Shown: positions 9,705 to 19,351, counted from the stretch's first letter. The stretch is DNA of 64,000 nt from Catalinimonas sp038039535 (GCF_038039535.1 NZ_JBBPHP010000002.1:510676-574675); one strand, 5' to 3'. Notes: generated from the letters alone by a model not told the origin. A program made the numbers and translations.

Positions 9705-10148
9705 TTATTGTATGTCAAGTGTCTTCTCATAAATGTTAGGTTCCCCGGAAATTTTTCTTAAAGCCTCATTGTAAACTTTCCTGGGTAGGTACTCCCCTTT
9801 TTCTTTTGCATTTTTCAGAAATACTTTCACTTTGTCTCTATCGTTCATCTCCATGAGCTTGCTGAGCAGTGCTTCTTCCAGGTTTTCATTCATGTTAAAA
9901 TCAAGGATGTCATCATCATCCTGATACTTTTTCTTAAATACATGCCTCAGACTGTACTTACGGTTGAAGACTGCATAACTCATAAAAAGAAATACAAAGC
10001 CATCTATAATACCTATCAGCATTGGGATTAGCGTCCAGAAAAAGGCCAGATACCACCAGCCATATTTATTTTGTTTGAGGTAAAAGCGATGAACACCAAA
10101 AGCACCAAGCGTAAAAGCGAGTAGCGTAGCTAACTGTTTGTTCTTCAT
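9705..10148 (-). CDS. TM2 domain membrane protein
   Basis: A 147-residue protein whose N-terminal half is a TM2 domain: LATLLAFTLGAFGVHRFYL then a Gly-Trp-Trp turn and a second membrane helix ending in IGIIDGFVFLF. The GxHRFYL and the Asp in the IDG turn are hallmarks of the family. The cytoplasmic C-terminal half is charged and helical, with no recognised domain. The role of TM2 proteins in bacteria is not established. Two lysine codons and a weakly purine-rich region surround the start at 10148. Confidence 0.85.
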   Translation of the reverse strand: MKNKQLATLLAFTLGAFGVHRFYLKQNKYGWWYLAFFWTLIPMLIGIIDGFVFLFMSYAVFNRKYSLRHVFKKKYQDDDDILDFNMNENLEEALLSKLMEMNDRDKVKVFLKNAKEKGEYLPRKVYNEALRKISGEPNIYEKTLDIQ

Positions 10149-10642
10149 TTTCTTAATCTTATCAGTAATTAGTTATATAAATCTGATGTAATATTAATTT
10201 TGAATATACGTTTTGCAAAGTGTCGGGCTAAATCTCTTATGGATTAAAAGTATCAGTCTGTATTGCATCAGCATAATATAATATGCTCAGTACTATGCCA
10301 CATAGCTTTGCTAACTTTTTCATTACGAAGTACTTAGTTTTATTTGGCTTTTATTCATACAATATCGTACAGCTATTAAAACCAAAGCCTTCTTTGGTAA
10401 TAATAATTGATCAAAAACTGTGTGAAAAGTGAGAAATGTTTCAGAAAAGGAAGTAATAAATTCTTTTTTAATGAAATAAGTAATGAATCTTATTCATAAG
10501 GGTAATAGCGCTGACATCATAGGTTTTTCATGATTCTTAATTTGATCGTATTGAAAAAGCATGGATCAATTTTTTGTCAATATGAGTAAACCTTTTCATA
10601 ATTGTATGCTTCTTAATGTTCGGAAGATAAATTTAATTTTGT
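10149..10642. other. AT-rich intergenic region, nothing recognised
   Basis: A divergent intergenic stretch of 494 bases between the TM2 gene and yqgE must hold both promoters. TAATTTTG at 10634-10641 matches the -7 consensus but lies 1 base before the yqgE start codon, so it is unlikely to be its main promoter. A small ACCAAAG/CTTTGGT hairpin is near 10380-10400. No ORF or RNA gene is evident. Confidence 0.5.
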
Positions 10643-11206
10643 ATGCCATCTAATATCAAACCTACAAAAGGTGATTTATTAATTTCAGAACCTTTCCTTC
10701 CTGATCCTAATTTTGAGCGCTCAGTGATCTTATTGTGCGAGCACAATGAAGACGGGTCATTAGGATTTGTGCTTAACAAACCTATTGAGCTTAGTCTTGC
10801 AGATGTGATAGAAGAAGTAAATGACTTTGAAAAAATACTCCACAAAGGTGGACCAGTACAGGAAGACACATTACATTTTATTCATAGGGTAGGTGATAGG
10901 TTAGAGGGGAGTCAGGAGATTGCCAACGGAATATACTGGGGCGGAAATTTTGAACAGCTTCTTTCCTTAATCAATACCAAACAGCTTAACCCTCAGGATT
11001 TTATATTCTTTGTAGGCTATTCCGGCTGGTCACCCGGGCAGCTTGAAAATGAGTTGGAAGAGGACTCATGGATAGTGTACAAACAAGCCAGTACTGATGA
11101 GATATTTAGCCATAATCCTGCAGGGTTGTGGAGAAATGTGCTGAGCAATATGGGGGGGAAGTACCGTATGCTCTCAAATTATCCTATTGACCCGCGTTTA
11201 AATTGA
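10643..11206 (+). CDS. yqgE: YqgE/AlgH family protein
   Basis: A 187-residue member of the YqgE/AlgH family (DUF179). The characteristic N-terminus is seen: GDLLISEPFLPDPNFERSVI then LLCEHNEDGSLGFVLNKP. The second conserved block, GYSGWSPGQLENEL with a following DSW, is also present. The biochemical function of the family is not established. The gene precedes the DUF349 gene by 51 bases, with a separate promoter-like element between them. Confidence 0.93.
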   Translation: MPSNIKPTKGDLLISEPFLPDPNFERSVILLCEHNEDGSLGFVLNKPIELSLADVIEEVNDFEKILHKGGPVQEDTLHFIHRVGDRLEGSQEIANGIYWGGNFEQLLSLINTKQLNPQDFIFFVGYSGWSPGQLENELEEDSWIVYKQASTDEIFSHNPAGLWRNVLSNMGGKYRMLSNYPIDPRLN

Positions 11207-11224
11207 ATCATTTTACTAATTTTG
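11196..11224 (+). promoter_or_regulatory. Possible promoter of the DUF349 gene
   Basis: TAATTTTG at 11217-11224 matches TAnnTTTG exactly, and a GTTTA lies about 17 bases upstream. Transcription would begin near 11231, leaving a leader of about 27 bases before the ATG at 11258. Confidence 0.4.
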
Positions 11225-11257
11225 GGCTTTATTCTAAAGAACTAATATATATTGCTT

Positions 11258-13459
11258 ATGTCAGAGGGCTCTGAAAATAAGAAGCAGGAAGAAGTAAACA
11301 TTACTACCACCGAACAAGCTGAAAATATCAATAAAAAAGAAGAGACTCCCTCATCTTCACCTGATGACGAGAGTAAAGCTTCTCAGGCTGACATTTCCAC
11401 GGATACTGATGAAGATAGCAAGTCTGAGCCAGTAAAAGATGAAGCGTCTGCCAGCCCTGAGTCTGATGATAATAATGAGTCTGACTCTAACACCAAAGAG
11501 GAAGGTTCTTCAACTTCAGCAAGTTCTCATGATGAGTCTGAAGCCAATCAATCTGATGAAGCGGTTCAGGAGCAGGAACAGTCCACTTCTACCAGCAGTG
11601 ATGAAAATGTAAAAAATGAAGTTGAGGCGGAAGATAAGGCTGATGAAAAGCCTGCGTCTACAAGTGATCAAACTGCTGCTACTGCTAATGCTCAGGAAGA
11701 AGAGCACGGTAGCGATGATGCAAAAGATGAGGATGAGCATGAGGAAGAAATTGACTATAGCAATTTCTCCCGGGAGGAGTTGGTAAAGGCAATTGATCAG
11801 GAGCTCAAGAATGAAAATGTAAAACAAGCTGATGCACATGCACATGAAATGAAGTCAGTGTTTGATGAGCTAGAAGCTGAGTTGAAAGAGAATGCCTTGC
11901 AAAAATATCTCAACGATGGTGGAGAGAAAGATGGATTTGAATATAAGTCGGATGAATTAAGTGAACACTTCTACAAATCTTTCCGGTTAATCAAAGAAAA
12001 GAAGTCAAGCTATTATGCTAAGCTTGGTCAGGATAGAAACAAAAACTATGAGGCCAAACAGGATGTTCTCAATCGCCTGAGAGAGTTTATTGATAGTGAA
12101 GAAACACAGGTCAGTATCCACAAACTTAAGGAGTTGCAGAATGAATGGAGAGCTATCGGACCGGTACCTCCTCAACATAACAAAACCCTGTGGGCCAATT
12201 ATAATGCGTTGATTCATCGCTTTTATGATAACCGCAGTATCTACTTTGAACTTAAGGAGTTGGATCGCCGGAAAAACATGGAGGCAAAACTAGCCCTATG
12301 TGAAAAAGCTGAAAATCTGGTAGAAGATCCCGATATCAAAAAGGTACTTCGTGAGTTGGATGAACTGCATGAAGAATACAAACATATTGGTCCTGTTCCC
12401 AAAGACGATCAGGAAGCACTTTGGCAGCGTTTTAAGTCAGCCTCAGATAAGATTCATGAAAGAAGAAGAGAATATGTAGATCAGTTTAAAGAAGAGCTTA
12501 ACCAGAACCTTGACCAAAAACTGAAGCTTTGCGATGAGGTTGCTGAGTTTGCCAATTTTAGCAGTGACAGCATCCGGGAGTGGAATCAAAAGACAAAAGA
12601 GATTCAGGCTTTACAAAAGCGTTGGGATGCAGTGGGTCCTATGCCGAGAGAAAAAGCCAAAGAGGTAAACAAAAAATTCTGGTCTAATTTTAAACAGTTC
12701 TTTGCTAACAAAGGAAACTTCTTTAAGCAGCTTGACGCTCAGCGAGAAGGTAATTTGGAGAAAAAAGAGCAGTTGGTAGAAAAAGCTGAAAGTCTGAAAG
12801 AAAGTAATGACTGGCAGAAAACCGCTAATGAGCTTAAAAGACTTCAGAGGGAATGGAAGGACATCGGTCCTGTGCCGGAAAAAGTGAGAAACGAGATTTA
12901 CCAGCGCTTTAAATCTGCCTGTGATACATTCTTTGAGCGTAAAAGAGAAAACAACAAAGAACTTGAATCATCTTACGAGAAAAATCTTGAGGCCAAGGAA
13001 GCAATCTGTACTGAGATAGAGAACATGGCCAAAGAAGGCTCATCAGATACGGATAGGCTTCAGGAACTTAGTGGAGAGTTTGCAGAAATCGGTTTTGTTC
13101 CACGTAATGCTATCAAGAAGATCAACCAGCGATTTGAGAAAGCAGTAGAGAGCTTCATGAAATCTACCAAAGGTCTTGATGCTCAACAGAAGGAAGACCT
13201 AAAGCTTGAACTTGAGGTAACCACAATTAAAGGTACGCCTCGTGCTGAGAGAAAACTGGATCATAAGGAGTCATCTTTGAGAAAAAAGATTAACAAGTTG
13301 GAAGAAGATATTTCCTTATGGAAAAACAATATCAGCTTTTTTGCTAACTCAAAACAGGCTGATAAATTGAAGAAAGAATATGAGCAGAAGATAGAAGATG
13401 CTGGGGCTGAATTGGAGCACCTCAAATCTCAATTGGACATCATAGAAAATATGCGATAA
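11258..13459 (+). CDS. Large DUF349 repeat protein with acidic N-terminal region
   Basis: A 733-residue cytoplasmic protein. Residues 1 to about 165 are low-complexity and very acidic (Ser, Glu, Asp, Thr), probably disordered. From about 200 to the end it is a chain of helical DUF349 units, each marked by a W/F-x-x-I/V-G-x-V/M-P motif: WRAIGPVP, YKHIGPVP, WDAVGPMP, WKDIGPVP and FAEIGFVP, so five units. The last 90 residues form a coiled coil. The family function is unknown. I chose ATG at 11258 over the TTG at 11252. The gene is followed by the tRNA-Thr promoter. Confidence 0.88.
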   Translation: MSEGSENKKQEEVNITTTEQAENINKKEETPSSSPDDESKASQADISTDTDEDSKSEPVKDEASASPESDDNNESDSNTKEEGSSTSASSHDESEANQSDEAVQEQEQSTSTSSDENVKNEVEAEDKADEKPASTSDQTAATANAQEEEHGSDDAKDEDEHEEEIDYSNFSREELVKAIDQELKNENVKQADAHAHEMKSVFDELEAELKENALQKYLNDGGEKDGFEYKSDELSEHFYKSFRLIKEKKSSYYAKLGQDRNKNYEAKQDVLNRLREFIDSEETQVSIHKLKELQNEWRAIGPVPPQHNKTLWANYNALIHRFYDNRSIYFELKELDRRKNMEAKLALCEKAENLVEDPDIKKVLRELDELHEEYKHIGPVPKDDQEALWQRFKSASDKIHERRREYVDQFKEELNQNLDQKLKLCDEVAEFANFSSDSIREWNQKTKEIQALQKRWDAVGPMPREKAKEVNKKFWSNFKQFFANKGNFFKQLDAQREGNLEKKEQLVEKAESLKESNDWQKTANELKRLQREWKDIGPVPEKVRNEIYQRFKSACDTFFERKRENNKELESSYEKNLEAKEAICTEIENMAKEGSSDTDRLQELSGEFAEIGFVPRNAIKKINQRFEKAVESFMKSTKGLDAQQKEDLKLELEVTTIKGTPRAERKLDHKESSLRKKINKLEEDISLWKNNISFFANSKQADKLKKEYEQKIEDAGAELEHLKSQLDIIENMR

Positions 13460-13475
13460 TTTTTTCAGTAAGGGG

Positions 13476-13506
13476 TTGCAGTGAATAGGGTGGATTTCTA
13501 TATTTG
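13476..13506 (+). promoter_or_regulatory. Promoter of tRNA-Thr
   Basis: TATATTTG at 13499-13506 matches the Bacteroidota -7 element exactly, and GGTTG at 13474-13478 gives a -33 TTG with a spacing of 20 bases. The mature tRNA begins 25 bases after the -7 element. Confidence 0.7.
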
Positions 13507-13531
13507 CAATCCCTTAGCCAATACAGGCTAT

Positions 13532-13605
13532 GCCTCCTTAGCTCAGCTGGCCAGAGCAACTGACTTGTAATCAGTAGGTCGTTGGTTCGAATCCGACAGG
13601 GGGCT
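13532..13605 (+). tRNA. tRNA-Thr (anticodon TGT)
   Basis: The acceptor stem is GCCTCCT with AGGGGGC (one G-T wobble), followed by a D-arm with TAGCTCAGCTGGCCAGAGC, an anticodon stem CTGA/TCAG holding loop CTTGTAA, and a T-arm with GGTTCGAATCC. The anticodon is TGT, which reads ACA threonine codons. The discriminator base is T. CCA is not encoded. Confidence 0.97.
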
Positions 13606-13616
13606 CTTAGAATTGA

Positions 13617-13653
13617 AGGTAAGTAGCTGTTTTTCAGTTGCTTACCTTTTTTT
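13617..13653 (+). terminator. Terminator of tRNA-Thr
   Basis: A 14-bp stem, AAGGTAAGTAGCTG with CAGTTGCTTACCTT (two G-T wobbles), is followed by a run of eight T. It starts 12 bases after the tRNA. Confidence 0.92.
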
Positions 13654-13817
13654 TATATTGCTCACGTATAAGTCACCTTCATTACTTTCTATCTATCCAA
13701 AAACGCAGACAGTGTGTGCGCAATTACATATCTTTATCAAATCCCCGAACTATTATTTTTTATCTTGCTTGAGGACTGAGCAAACTCCCCTATCCATTAA
13801 ATAACAATTTGAATCTC

Positions 13818-14345
13818 TTAACTTTTCTGATTGTAAAAATATAGGGGCTCTTCATCTATTTTGTAGAGCGCATAATTGAGGAGATAATATTCTTCAGGCA
13901 GGTTTATTAGTGGTCTAGTATCTTCCATTATATCAGAAAGAGTACCATCCTCTATAGGATTCATGATTTTTTTCGGGTTTTTTTTATGATGCTTAGTACA
14001 CTGGTGAGCAATAACACCTCTGAAGTCTAACCACATAAATTCACTGATCTTTTCATCAGTAGGAAAGTCACAGCATAAAACGGGAACAATAGGTTTTTGT
14101 AATTTTATGCCTAATTCAAACTCTTTTTTTACCCATTCAGATTTACCTGAATGACAGCACCAAAATAAAATCAGCTGATCACAATTTGTAATCGCTTTTT
14201 CAAGCATATCTTTCCATTTCTCCCCTGGGTTTATTGAGTCGCGATCTAAAAATACACGTTGCTTATTAAAGCGCATCAACTTTGTAATGGCATCAATGAT
14301 TGGAGTATCTTTTCTGCTGTACGAAATGAATATAGATTTAGCCAT
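13818..14345 (-). CDS. Solitary TIR-domain protein
   Basis: A 175-residue protein made almost entirely of a TIR domain. It begins with the strand and loop SIFISYSRKD (4-13), continues with VFLDRDSINPGEKW (box 2), then LILFWCCHSGKSEW and the putative catalytic Glu75 in the W-x3-E pattern (WVKKE), and a strand IVPVLCCDF. Bacterial TIR domains are often NAD-degrading enzymes in anti-phage defence, or effectors. No partner gene (for example ThsA, an Argonaute or a nucleotide cyclase) is adjacent, so the role is open. The last 60 residues are not recognised. The gene stands alone after the tRNA. Confidence 0.85.
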   Translation of the reverse strand: MAKSIFISYSRKDTPIIDAITKLMRFNKQRVFLDRDSINPGEKWKDMLEKAITNCDQLILFWCCHSGKSEWVKKEFELGIKLQKPIVPVLCCDFPTDEKISEFMWLDFRGVIAHQCTKHHKKNPKKIMNPIEDGTLSDIMEDTRPLINLPEEYYLLNYALYKIDEEPLYFYNQKS

Positions 14346-14554
14346 ATAAACAAATTAATAAAATTAATTCATTCCAGACACAAAAGCCTCAACGCAAAAC
14401 AGATTTGGACCTTGTCATCAACTTACTCTACTTTTTGAACCTGTTTTTACGAGTATGATACATCTGCATATTGTGGCCTAACTGGAATACTCGCAATAAA
14501 TTTCTGCTTTGGAGGCTAATAAGCAGGACCGGCTATCCATTTTGATTGTTTAGC

Positions 14555-15298
14555 TTACTGCATCCAGCGTTCTATCAGTTTAGAAAAATCATCTTTATAC
14601 TGATTGCTCACCGGGATGCTTTCATTGCCTATTTGCACATTAGTTTTAGTTACAGCTTTGATCTTTTCCAGAGAGATGATGAATGAACGGTGGATACGCA
14701 TGAATCGGTTTTGAGGAAGTTTTTCTTCCAGTACCTTCATGCTTATCAGGCTGAGCAAGGGCTTATTACTGCTTTGCAAATATACTTTTACGTAGTCCTT
14801 AAGCCCCTGTATGTAAAGGATGTCAGTGTAATTAACTTTCACCAGTTGATACTCTACTTTCAGGAAAAGGTAATCTTCTTCCGACTCAGTTTTTTGAGGA
14901 ACAGTGCCTTTGGCTTGGGCAAACTCAGCATAGGCCTGGGCTTTGCTTACTGCTCGTAGAAATTCTTCGTAGCTGAATGGTTTTAACAGATAATCCAGGG
15001 CATCTACTTTATAACCTTCTAGGGCAAACTGGTCATAAGCTGTTGTGAAAATAATGCGTGGACCTGTTATTCTTTCTCGTCTGTCAAGTACTCTGGCAAG
15101 CTCAATGCCACTCAGGTCGGGCATCTGAATGTCCAGGAAGATGAGGTCTACTGCCTGTTCATGCAAAATTTTCAGTGCTTCAACCGCACTGGAATACCGC
15201 CCATAAAGCTCAAGAAAAGGAGTTTGCTGAATATAAGTGCAAACCAGATTAAGCGCATGAGGTTCATCATCTACTGCTATACATTTCAAGGTGGTCAT
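14555..15298 (-). CDS. LytTR family response regulator
   Basis: A two-domain transcription regulator of 247 residues. The N-terminal receiver has the acidic pocket (AVDDE) and the phosphoacceptor Asp in LIFLDIQMPD, then the FTTAYD and LLKPF signatures. The C-terminal LytTR DNA-binding domain has VNYTDILYIQGLKDYVKVYL, then FMRIHRSFIIS. Its ATG overlaps the TGA of the kinase gene by 4 bases, so the two are translationally coupled. The nearest likely target is the divergent outer-membrane gene at 16702. Confidence 0.94.
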   Translation of the reverse strand: MTTLKCIAVDDEPHALNLVCTYIQQTPFLELYGRYSSAVEALKILHEQAVDLIFLDIQMPDLSGIELARVLDRRERITGPRIIFTTAYDQFALEGYKVDALDYLLKPFSYEEFLRAVSKAQAYAEFAQAKGTVPQKTESEEDYLFLKVEYQLVKVNYTDILYIQGLKDYVKVYLQSSNKPLLSLISMKVLEEKLPQNRFMRIHRSFIISLEKIKAVTKTNVQIGNESIPVSNQYKDDFSKLIERWMQ

Positions 15299-16380
15299 GA
15301 CAACTGCATTTTTAAATTCACCTGAAAGGTGTTTTCCGGTGCCTGCTCATCCACTTGTAGTGTATACTTCCCGGGATAAAGCAAATCCAAACGACGTTTC
15401 GTATTCGTCAGCCCAATGCCATTGCTCTCTTCCAGCAATACACTATTATTATTGAAAATGGTATTCTTCACTTCTAAATGTATGCTGTTTCCTTTTTGTT
15501 CTATATTGATCAAGATACAGGAAGATGATTGGGCACTGACTCCGTGTTTGAAAGCATTTTCCACAAAAGGTAGAAACATCATAGGCGCTATACTCATATC
15601 ATTGAGTGAAGCAGGGTGCCTGAAAGTCACCTTTACCTTATCCGTAAGCCTGAGTTGCATAAGCTTAATATAATCCTGCAAAAAAGCAATCTCCTGGCTC
15701 AGAAAGGTAACGTCTTTGCGGGTTTCATAGAGGACATAGCGCATCATACGAGATAGGTTATGCAATGCCTGTCGTGCTGTGTCTATGTCTGACAAAGTAA
15801 GGGCATAAATATTATTCAGCGTATTGAAGAAAAAATGAGGATTGATCTGTGCTTTCAGAAACGAGAGTTCTGAACTGATCTTCTGCTGTTCCAGGTTTTG
15901 ACGTAGCTGTACATCTTCCTGCCACTTCTGCACCACTTTAACACTGGTACTTACCCCGAGCACCAGCAAAGAGAGCAAGAATAGAAAAAAATCAAACCAG
16001 GGATTGCTTCTTCGTGCAGGTTCATCACTGTCTGGGTGAAATGCTTTGTGCATGAGTTCGGGAAGATTGAGCCAACCCTCTATCGTTTTCATTACCGGCA
16101 TGAGGATGAAAACTACCAGTAATACCATCAGAATGAATAAGCCGATTTGGTTGTGAAACAGTAGCCGGGGAACTAATAGCTCGGAATTCAGATAAAAGAT
16201 GCCTACCAGAAAGGAGAAGAGAATAGCTTGCCTGATCCAAAACTCGCTCGGCAGGCTAATCTGAAGGGATGCCTGCCAGGACAAGGGCTGAAATAGCAAG
16301 AAAAACAGGCCCATCACTACCCACACCAAAGCTTGTATCAAAGGTGAGCGAAAAGAAAGACGTAAAGATAATGGAGGCAT
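15295..16380 (-). CDS. LytS-type sensor histidine kinase
   Basis: A membrane histidine kinase of the LytS/YehU class (361 aa). Four hydrophobic helices fill residues 10-155, followed by a short coiled coil. The phosphoacceptor His lies in INPHFFFNTLNNIYAL, and the ATPase part has FLPFVENAFKHG (N box) and NGIGLTNTKRRLDLLYPG (G box). It works with the LytTR regulator that its stop codon overlaps. There is no extracellular sensor domain beyond the membrane segments, so the signal is probably membrane-derived or through a partner. Confidence 0.94.
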   Translation of the reverse strand: MPPLSLRLSFRSPLIQALVWVVMGLFFLLFQPLSWQASLQISLPSEFWIRQAILFSFLVGIFYLNSELLVPRLLFHNQIGLFILMVLLVVFILMPVMKTIEGWLNLPELMHKAFHPDSDEPARRSNPWFDFFLFLLSLLVLGVSTSVKVVQKWQEDVQLRQNLEQQKISSELSFLKAQINPHFFFNTLNNIYALTLSDIDTARQALHNLSRMMRYVLYETRKDVTFLSQEIAFLQDYIKLMQLRLTDKVKVTFRHPASLNDMSIAPMMFLPFVENAFKHGVSAQSSSCILINIEQKGNSIHLEVKNTIFNNNSVLLEESNGIGLTNTKRRLDLLYPGKYTLQVDEQAPENTFQVNLKMQLS

Positions 16381-16701
16381 ATGGACAAATATCTTGAGCG
16401 AGGGTGAAAGAGAATCTCACTTATCATAAACATACGCTAAATATTAGCTTAAGATTGGTCAAATCTATGGTTTTGACAAATGTAACGACAGAATCCACTC
16501 TTTTGTCTACCACCCATGTACCTGACTTTACATAATGGTATAGAATGGTTTTCATCGTTTATTAAGGGACTATCGTCGTTATCTTCAGGCATACTGTCTA
16601 TTCCATTTTTCTACTATCTCAGAAGCCCGTTAATTCAAATATTCTTTGGTCAATATGCATGCTGTATTGCCTGAAAAGGAATATTAAACGATCAGCCAAT
16701 C
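16381..16701. other. Divergent regulatory region
   Basis: This 321-base stretch separates the LytS/LytTR operon (minus) from the outer-membrane barrel gene (plus). An ATTCTTTG near 16640 resembles the -7 element of the plus-strand gene. I see no ORF, RNA gene or perfect inverted repeat. It is the natural place for LytTR binding sites, but I could not confirm the direct repeats expected of them. Confidence 0.4.
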
Positions 16702-19248
16702 ATGAAAATAAATGTAGTTTCCTTCATACTTATCATCGTTTTATCAGGGATTTCCGAACTAGCTTTCGCCCAAGCTCCTCAGCCCAATGGAAGGCCTATG
16801 TCACCAAGTACGGCAGGAAGCAAAGCCCCATCCAATGTGCCGCAGGGAGACGGGAAGATCAGCGGTATCATCCTGGACAAAGAAAGCCAGGAACCCATAC
16901 CTTATGCTACGGTAGCACTGATTAATCCCCAACTGGATAAGCCAGTGGATGGAACAGTAGCCGATGATCAGGGTAAGTTTCAGCTCAAGAATATAGCAGA
17001 AGGTGTTTATAAACTTACCATAAGTTTTATAGGCTACGAAGCTTTTGAAATCACTACCGTTGAGATCAGTAAGAAAGACAAGAATATAGATTTAGGCAAT
17101 CTCTATCTCATTTCAGAAACCAAGCAGCTGGATGAAGTAGTGGTACAGGGGCAGCGTGATCTTATTGAAGAGAAAGTAGACAGAACAGTCTACAATGCCG
17201 AACACGACCAGACCACCAAGGGAGGCGATGCTACTGACGTGCTTAAGAGGGTGCCTATGTTATCCGTAGACCTGGATGGTAATGTGTATCTGAGAGGTAG
17301 CCAGAACATCAAAGTGCTTATTGACAACAAACCTTCTACCATCACCGCCACCAGCGTGGGTGATGCACTCAAGCAGATTCCAGCCGACCAGATCAAATCA
17401 GTGGAAGTGATCACTTCTCCTTCGGCCCGTTACGATGCGGAAGGTACCGGGGGTATCATCAATATCATCACCAAAAAGAATAAACTACAGGGTGGTACGC
17501 TAAACATAGATAGCGGTGTTGGGAATAGAGGGGCTAACCTGGGCCTGAATGGGAGCTACCGCCGCGGTAAGGTTGGGCTCTCCTTGGGAGGCTTCGGACG
17601 TACCGGCTATAACATTCTGGGTAGTTTTGAAAATAACCAGCTTACCACTGATAGTAATGGCAATGAAATTCTGACCACCCAGCAGGCAGATACGCGCAAC
17701 AACATGCTTTTTGGCCGCTACTCCCTGGGACTGGATTATGATATCAATAAGAAAAACTGGATTTCTGCCTCTGTTCAGCTAGGGGCATTCAACTTTTATT
17801 CCCAACAGGATGCGCTGCTCACGCAGACGTATCAGAACGAGGCTTTGCTGAACAGTAGCGTACGTGATGTGGATATGACCAATTTGTCAGAGAATATGGA
17901 TGTGAGCCTTACCTACGTGCATACCTATGACAAGCCACAGCAGGAACTCATCCTCATGGGTCTTTACAGTCGGAACAATCGTACCAATGATTTTGTGAAC
18001 GACATCATTGACCAGAATGATGAAAGTGCAATTGACCGCTTCAAAAACGAAAACCAGAGCTTTAATCAGGAGATCACCTTGCAGGCGGATTACCAGATGC
18101 CTATTGGCGATAAGCAAATGCTGGAGATTGGCGGTAAGGAAATCATGCGTACAGTTTCCAGTGATTACCAGTTTTTTGTAGCAGACAGCGATGGAGAATA
18201 CGAAGCGGTCCAAGACAATAACCTCAGCAATGTCTTTAATTATGATCAGAATGTAATGGCAGGTTATGTATCCTATACCCTTAACCTGAACAAGTACAGT
18301 ATCAAGCCGGGGGTAAGGTATGAATATACCACGATACAGGCCAACTTTCAGGATGAAGTGGAAGTAGAAATCCCTTCTTACGGCATACTGGTGCCCAGTG
18401 TGAACCTGTCCAGAAAACTGAAGAACGGTAACATGATCAAGGCTGCGTATAACCGCCGTATTCAGCGTCCTTCCTTACAGTTTCTGAACCCTAACCTACA
18501 GGCCTCTAATCCGCTGAACATCACGCAGGGCAATCCTGACCTGGAGCCGGAGTATACCAACAACTATGAGTTGTCCTACAGTACCTTTCTCAAAGGCACA
18601 TCGCTCAACTTCTCTACCTTTATGCGAAACACCAGCGGTTCCATTCAGCCCATCAGAAGCCTGATAGGACAGGATACAGTTTTGACAACTTATGAGAATA
18701 TTGGCAGTGAAGATGCTTATGGCCTCAGTGTATTCGCTAATGTGAACTTATCCAATAAGTTCTCACTGAATGGAGGTACGGATGTATATTATGCCGTTCT
18801 GGATAATAACGTTAGCAATCCGCTTTACCAGGCAGAAAATGAGGGTTGGGTACTTAGTGGAAGACTTTTTGGAAACTATAACATCACCGACACCTGGGGT
18901 TTGCAGTTCTTTGGCTTTTACAGGGGCAGACAGGTACAGCTACAGGGCTATCAAACCGGCTTCGGTATCTATAGCCTGAGCATCAAGAAGGACTTTAACG
19001 ATGACAAAGGCAGCATAGGCTTTGGTGCGGAAAACTTCTTTACGACTGAGTTCAAGATGCGTACCGAAGTAAACTCTCCTATCATCAGCCAGAGCAGTGT
19101 CAATAGTATGCGCAATATGGGCTTTAAGATTAACTTCAGCTATCGCATCGGTAAGCTCAACGCTGATCCTCGCCCCAGACGCAGAAAGTCTATACAGAAT
19201 AATGACCTCAAAGAAGGAGGAGGAAACCAGATGAACATTTCTCAATAG
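16702..19248 (+). CDS. Outer-membrane beta-barrel protein, TonB-receptor-like
   Basis: An 848-residue outer-membrane protein. A signal peptide ends near ELAFAQA (about 24). A short Pro/Ser-rich linker leads to a carboxypeptidase-regulatory-like domain (SGIILDKESQEPIPYATV, about 53-135), then a plug-like domain (DVLKRVPMLSVDLDGNVYLRG and VEVITSPSARYDAEGTGGIINI, about 165-255), then a beta-barrel to the end of the Outer_membrane_beta-barrel (PF14905) type. The C-terminus is basic and polar rather than the usual terminal aromatic residue. It is probably controlled by the divergent LytTR pair. The transported substrate is unknown. Confidence 0.88.
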   Translation: MKINVVSFILIIVLSGISELAFAQAPQPNGRPMSPSTAGSKAPSNVPQGDGKISGIILDKESQEPIPYATVALINPQLDKPVDGTVADDQGKFQLKNIAEGVYKLTISFIGYEAFEITTVEISKKDKNIDLGNLYLISETKQLDEVVVQGQRDLIEEKVDRTVYNAEHDQTTKGGDATDVLKRVPMLSVDLDGNVYLRGSQNIKVLIDNKPSTITATSVGDALKQIPADQIKSVEVITSPSARYDAEGTGGIINIITKKNKLQGGTLNIDSGVGNRGANLGLNGSYRRGKVGLSLGGFGRTGYNILGSFENNQLTTDSNGNEILTTQQADTRNNMLFGRYSLGLDYDINKKNWISASVQLGAFNFYSQQDALLTQTYQNEALLNSSVRDVDMTNLSENMDVSLTYVHTYDKPQQELILMGLYSRNNRTNDFVNDIIDQNDESAIDRFKNENQSFNQEITLQADYQMPIGDKQMLEIGGKEIMRTVSSDYQFFVADSDGEYEAVQDNNLSNVFNYDQNVMAGYVSYTLNLNKYSIKPGVRYEYTTIQANFQDEVEVEIPSYGILVPSVNLSRKLKNGNMIKAAYNRRIQRPSLQFLNPNLQASNPLNITQGNPDLEPEYTNNYELSYSTFLKGTSLNFSTFMRNTSGSIQPIRSLIGQDTVLTTYENIGSEDAYGLSVFANVNLSNKFSLNGGTDVYYAVLDNNVSNPLYQAENEGWVLSGRLFGNYNITDTWGLQFFGFYRGRQVQLQGYQTGFGIYSLSIKKDFNDDKGSIGFGAENFFTTEFKMRTEVNSPIISQSSVNSMRNMGFKINFSYRIGKLNADPRPRRRKSIQNNDLKEGGGNQMNISQ

Positions 19249-19320
19249 AAATGAACAGGGAAATGCGAACGCTGAAAAGATACCAGTAGAAAGTTGTATC
19301 TAAGATGCAACATAGTGCGA

Positions 19321-19351
19321 AAGCCCGGACTAAATTAGTTCGGGCTTTTTT
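19321..19351 (+). terminator. Terminator of the barrel gene
   Basis: AAGCCCGGAC at 19321-19330 pairs with GTTCGGGCTT (one G-T wobble) and a run of T follows. It lies 72 bases after the stop codon. Confidence 0.85.

Noticed and set aside
10634..10641. TAATTTTG as the promoter of yqgE
   Set aside because: It ends 1 base before the ATG, so it would start transcription inside the gene.
13613..13804. 63-codon plus-strand frame after tRNA-Thr
   Set aside because: It starts inside the tRNA terminator hairpin and has no ribosome binding site or recognisable composition.
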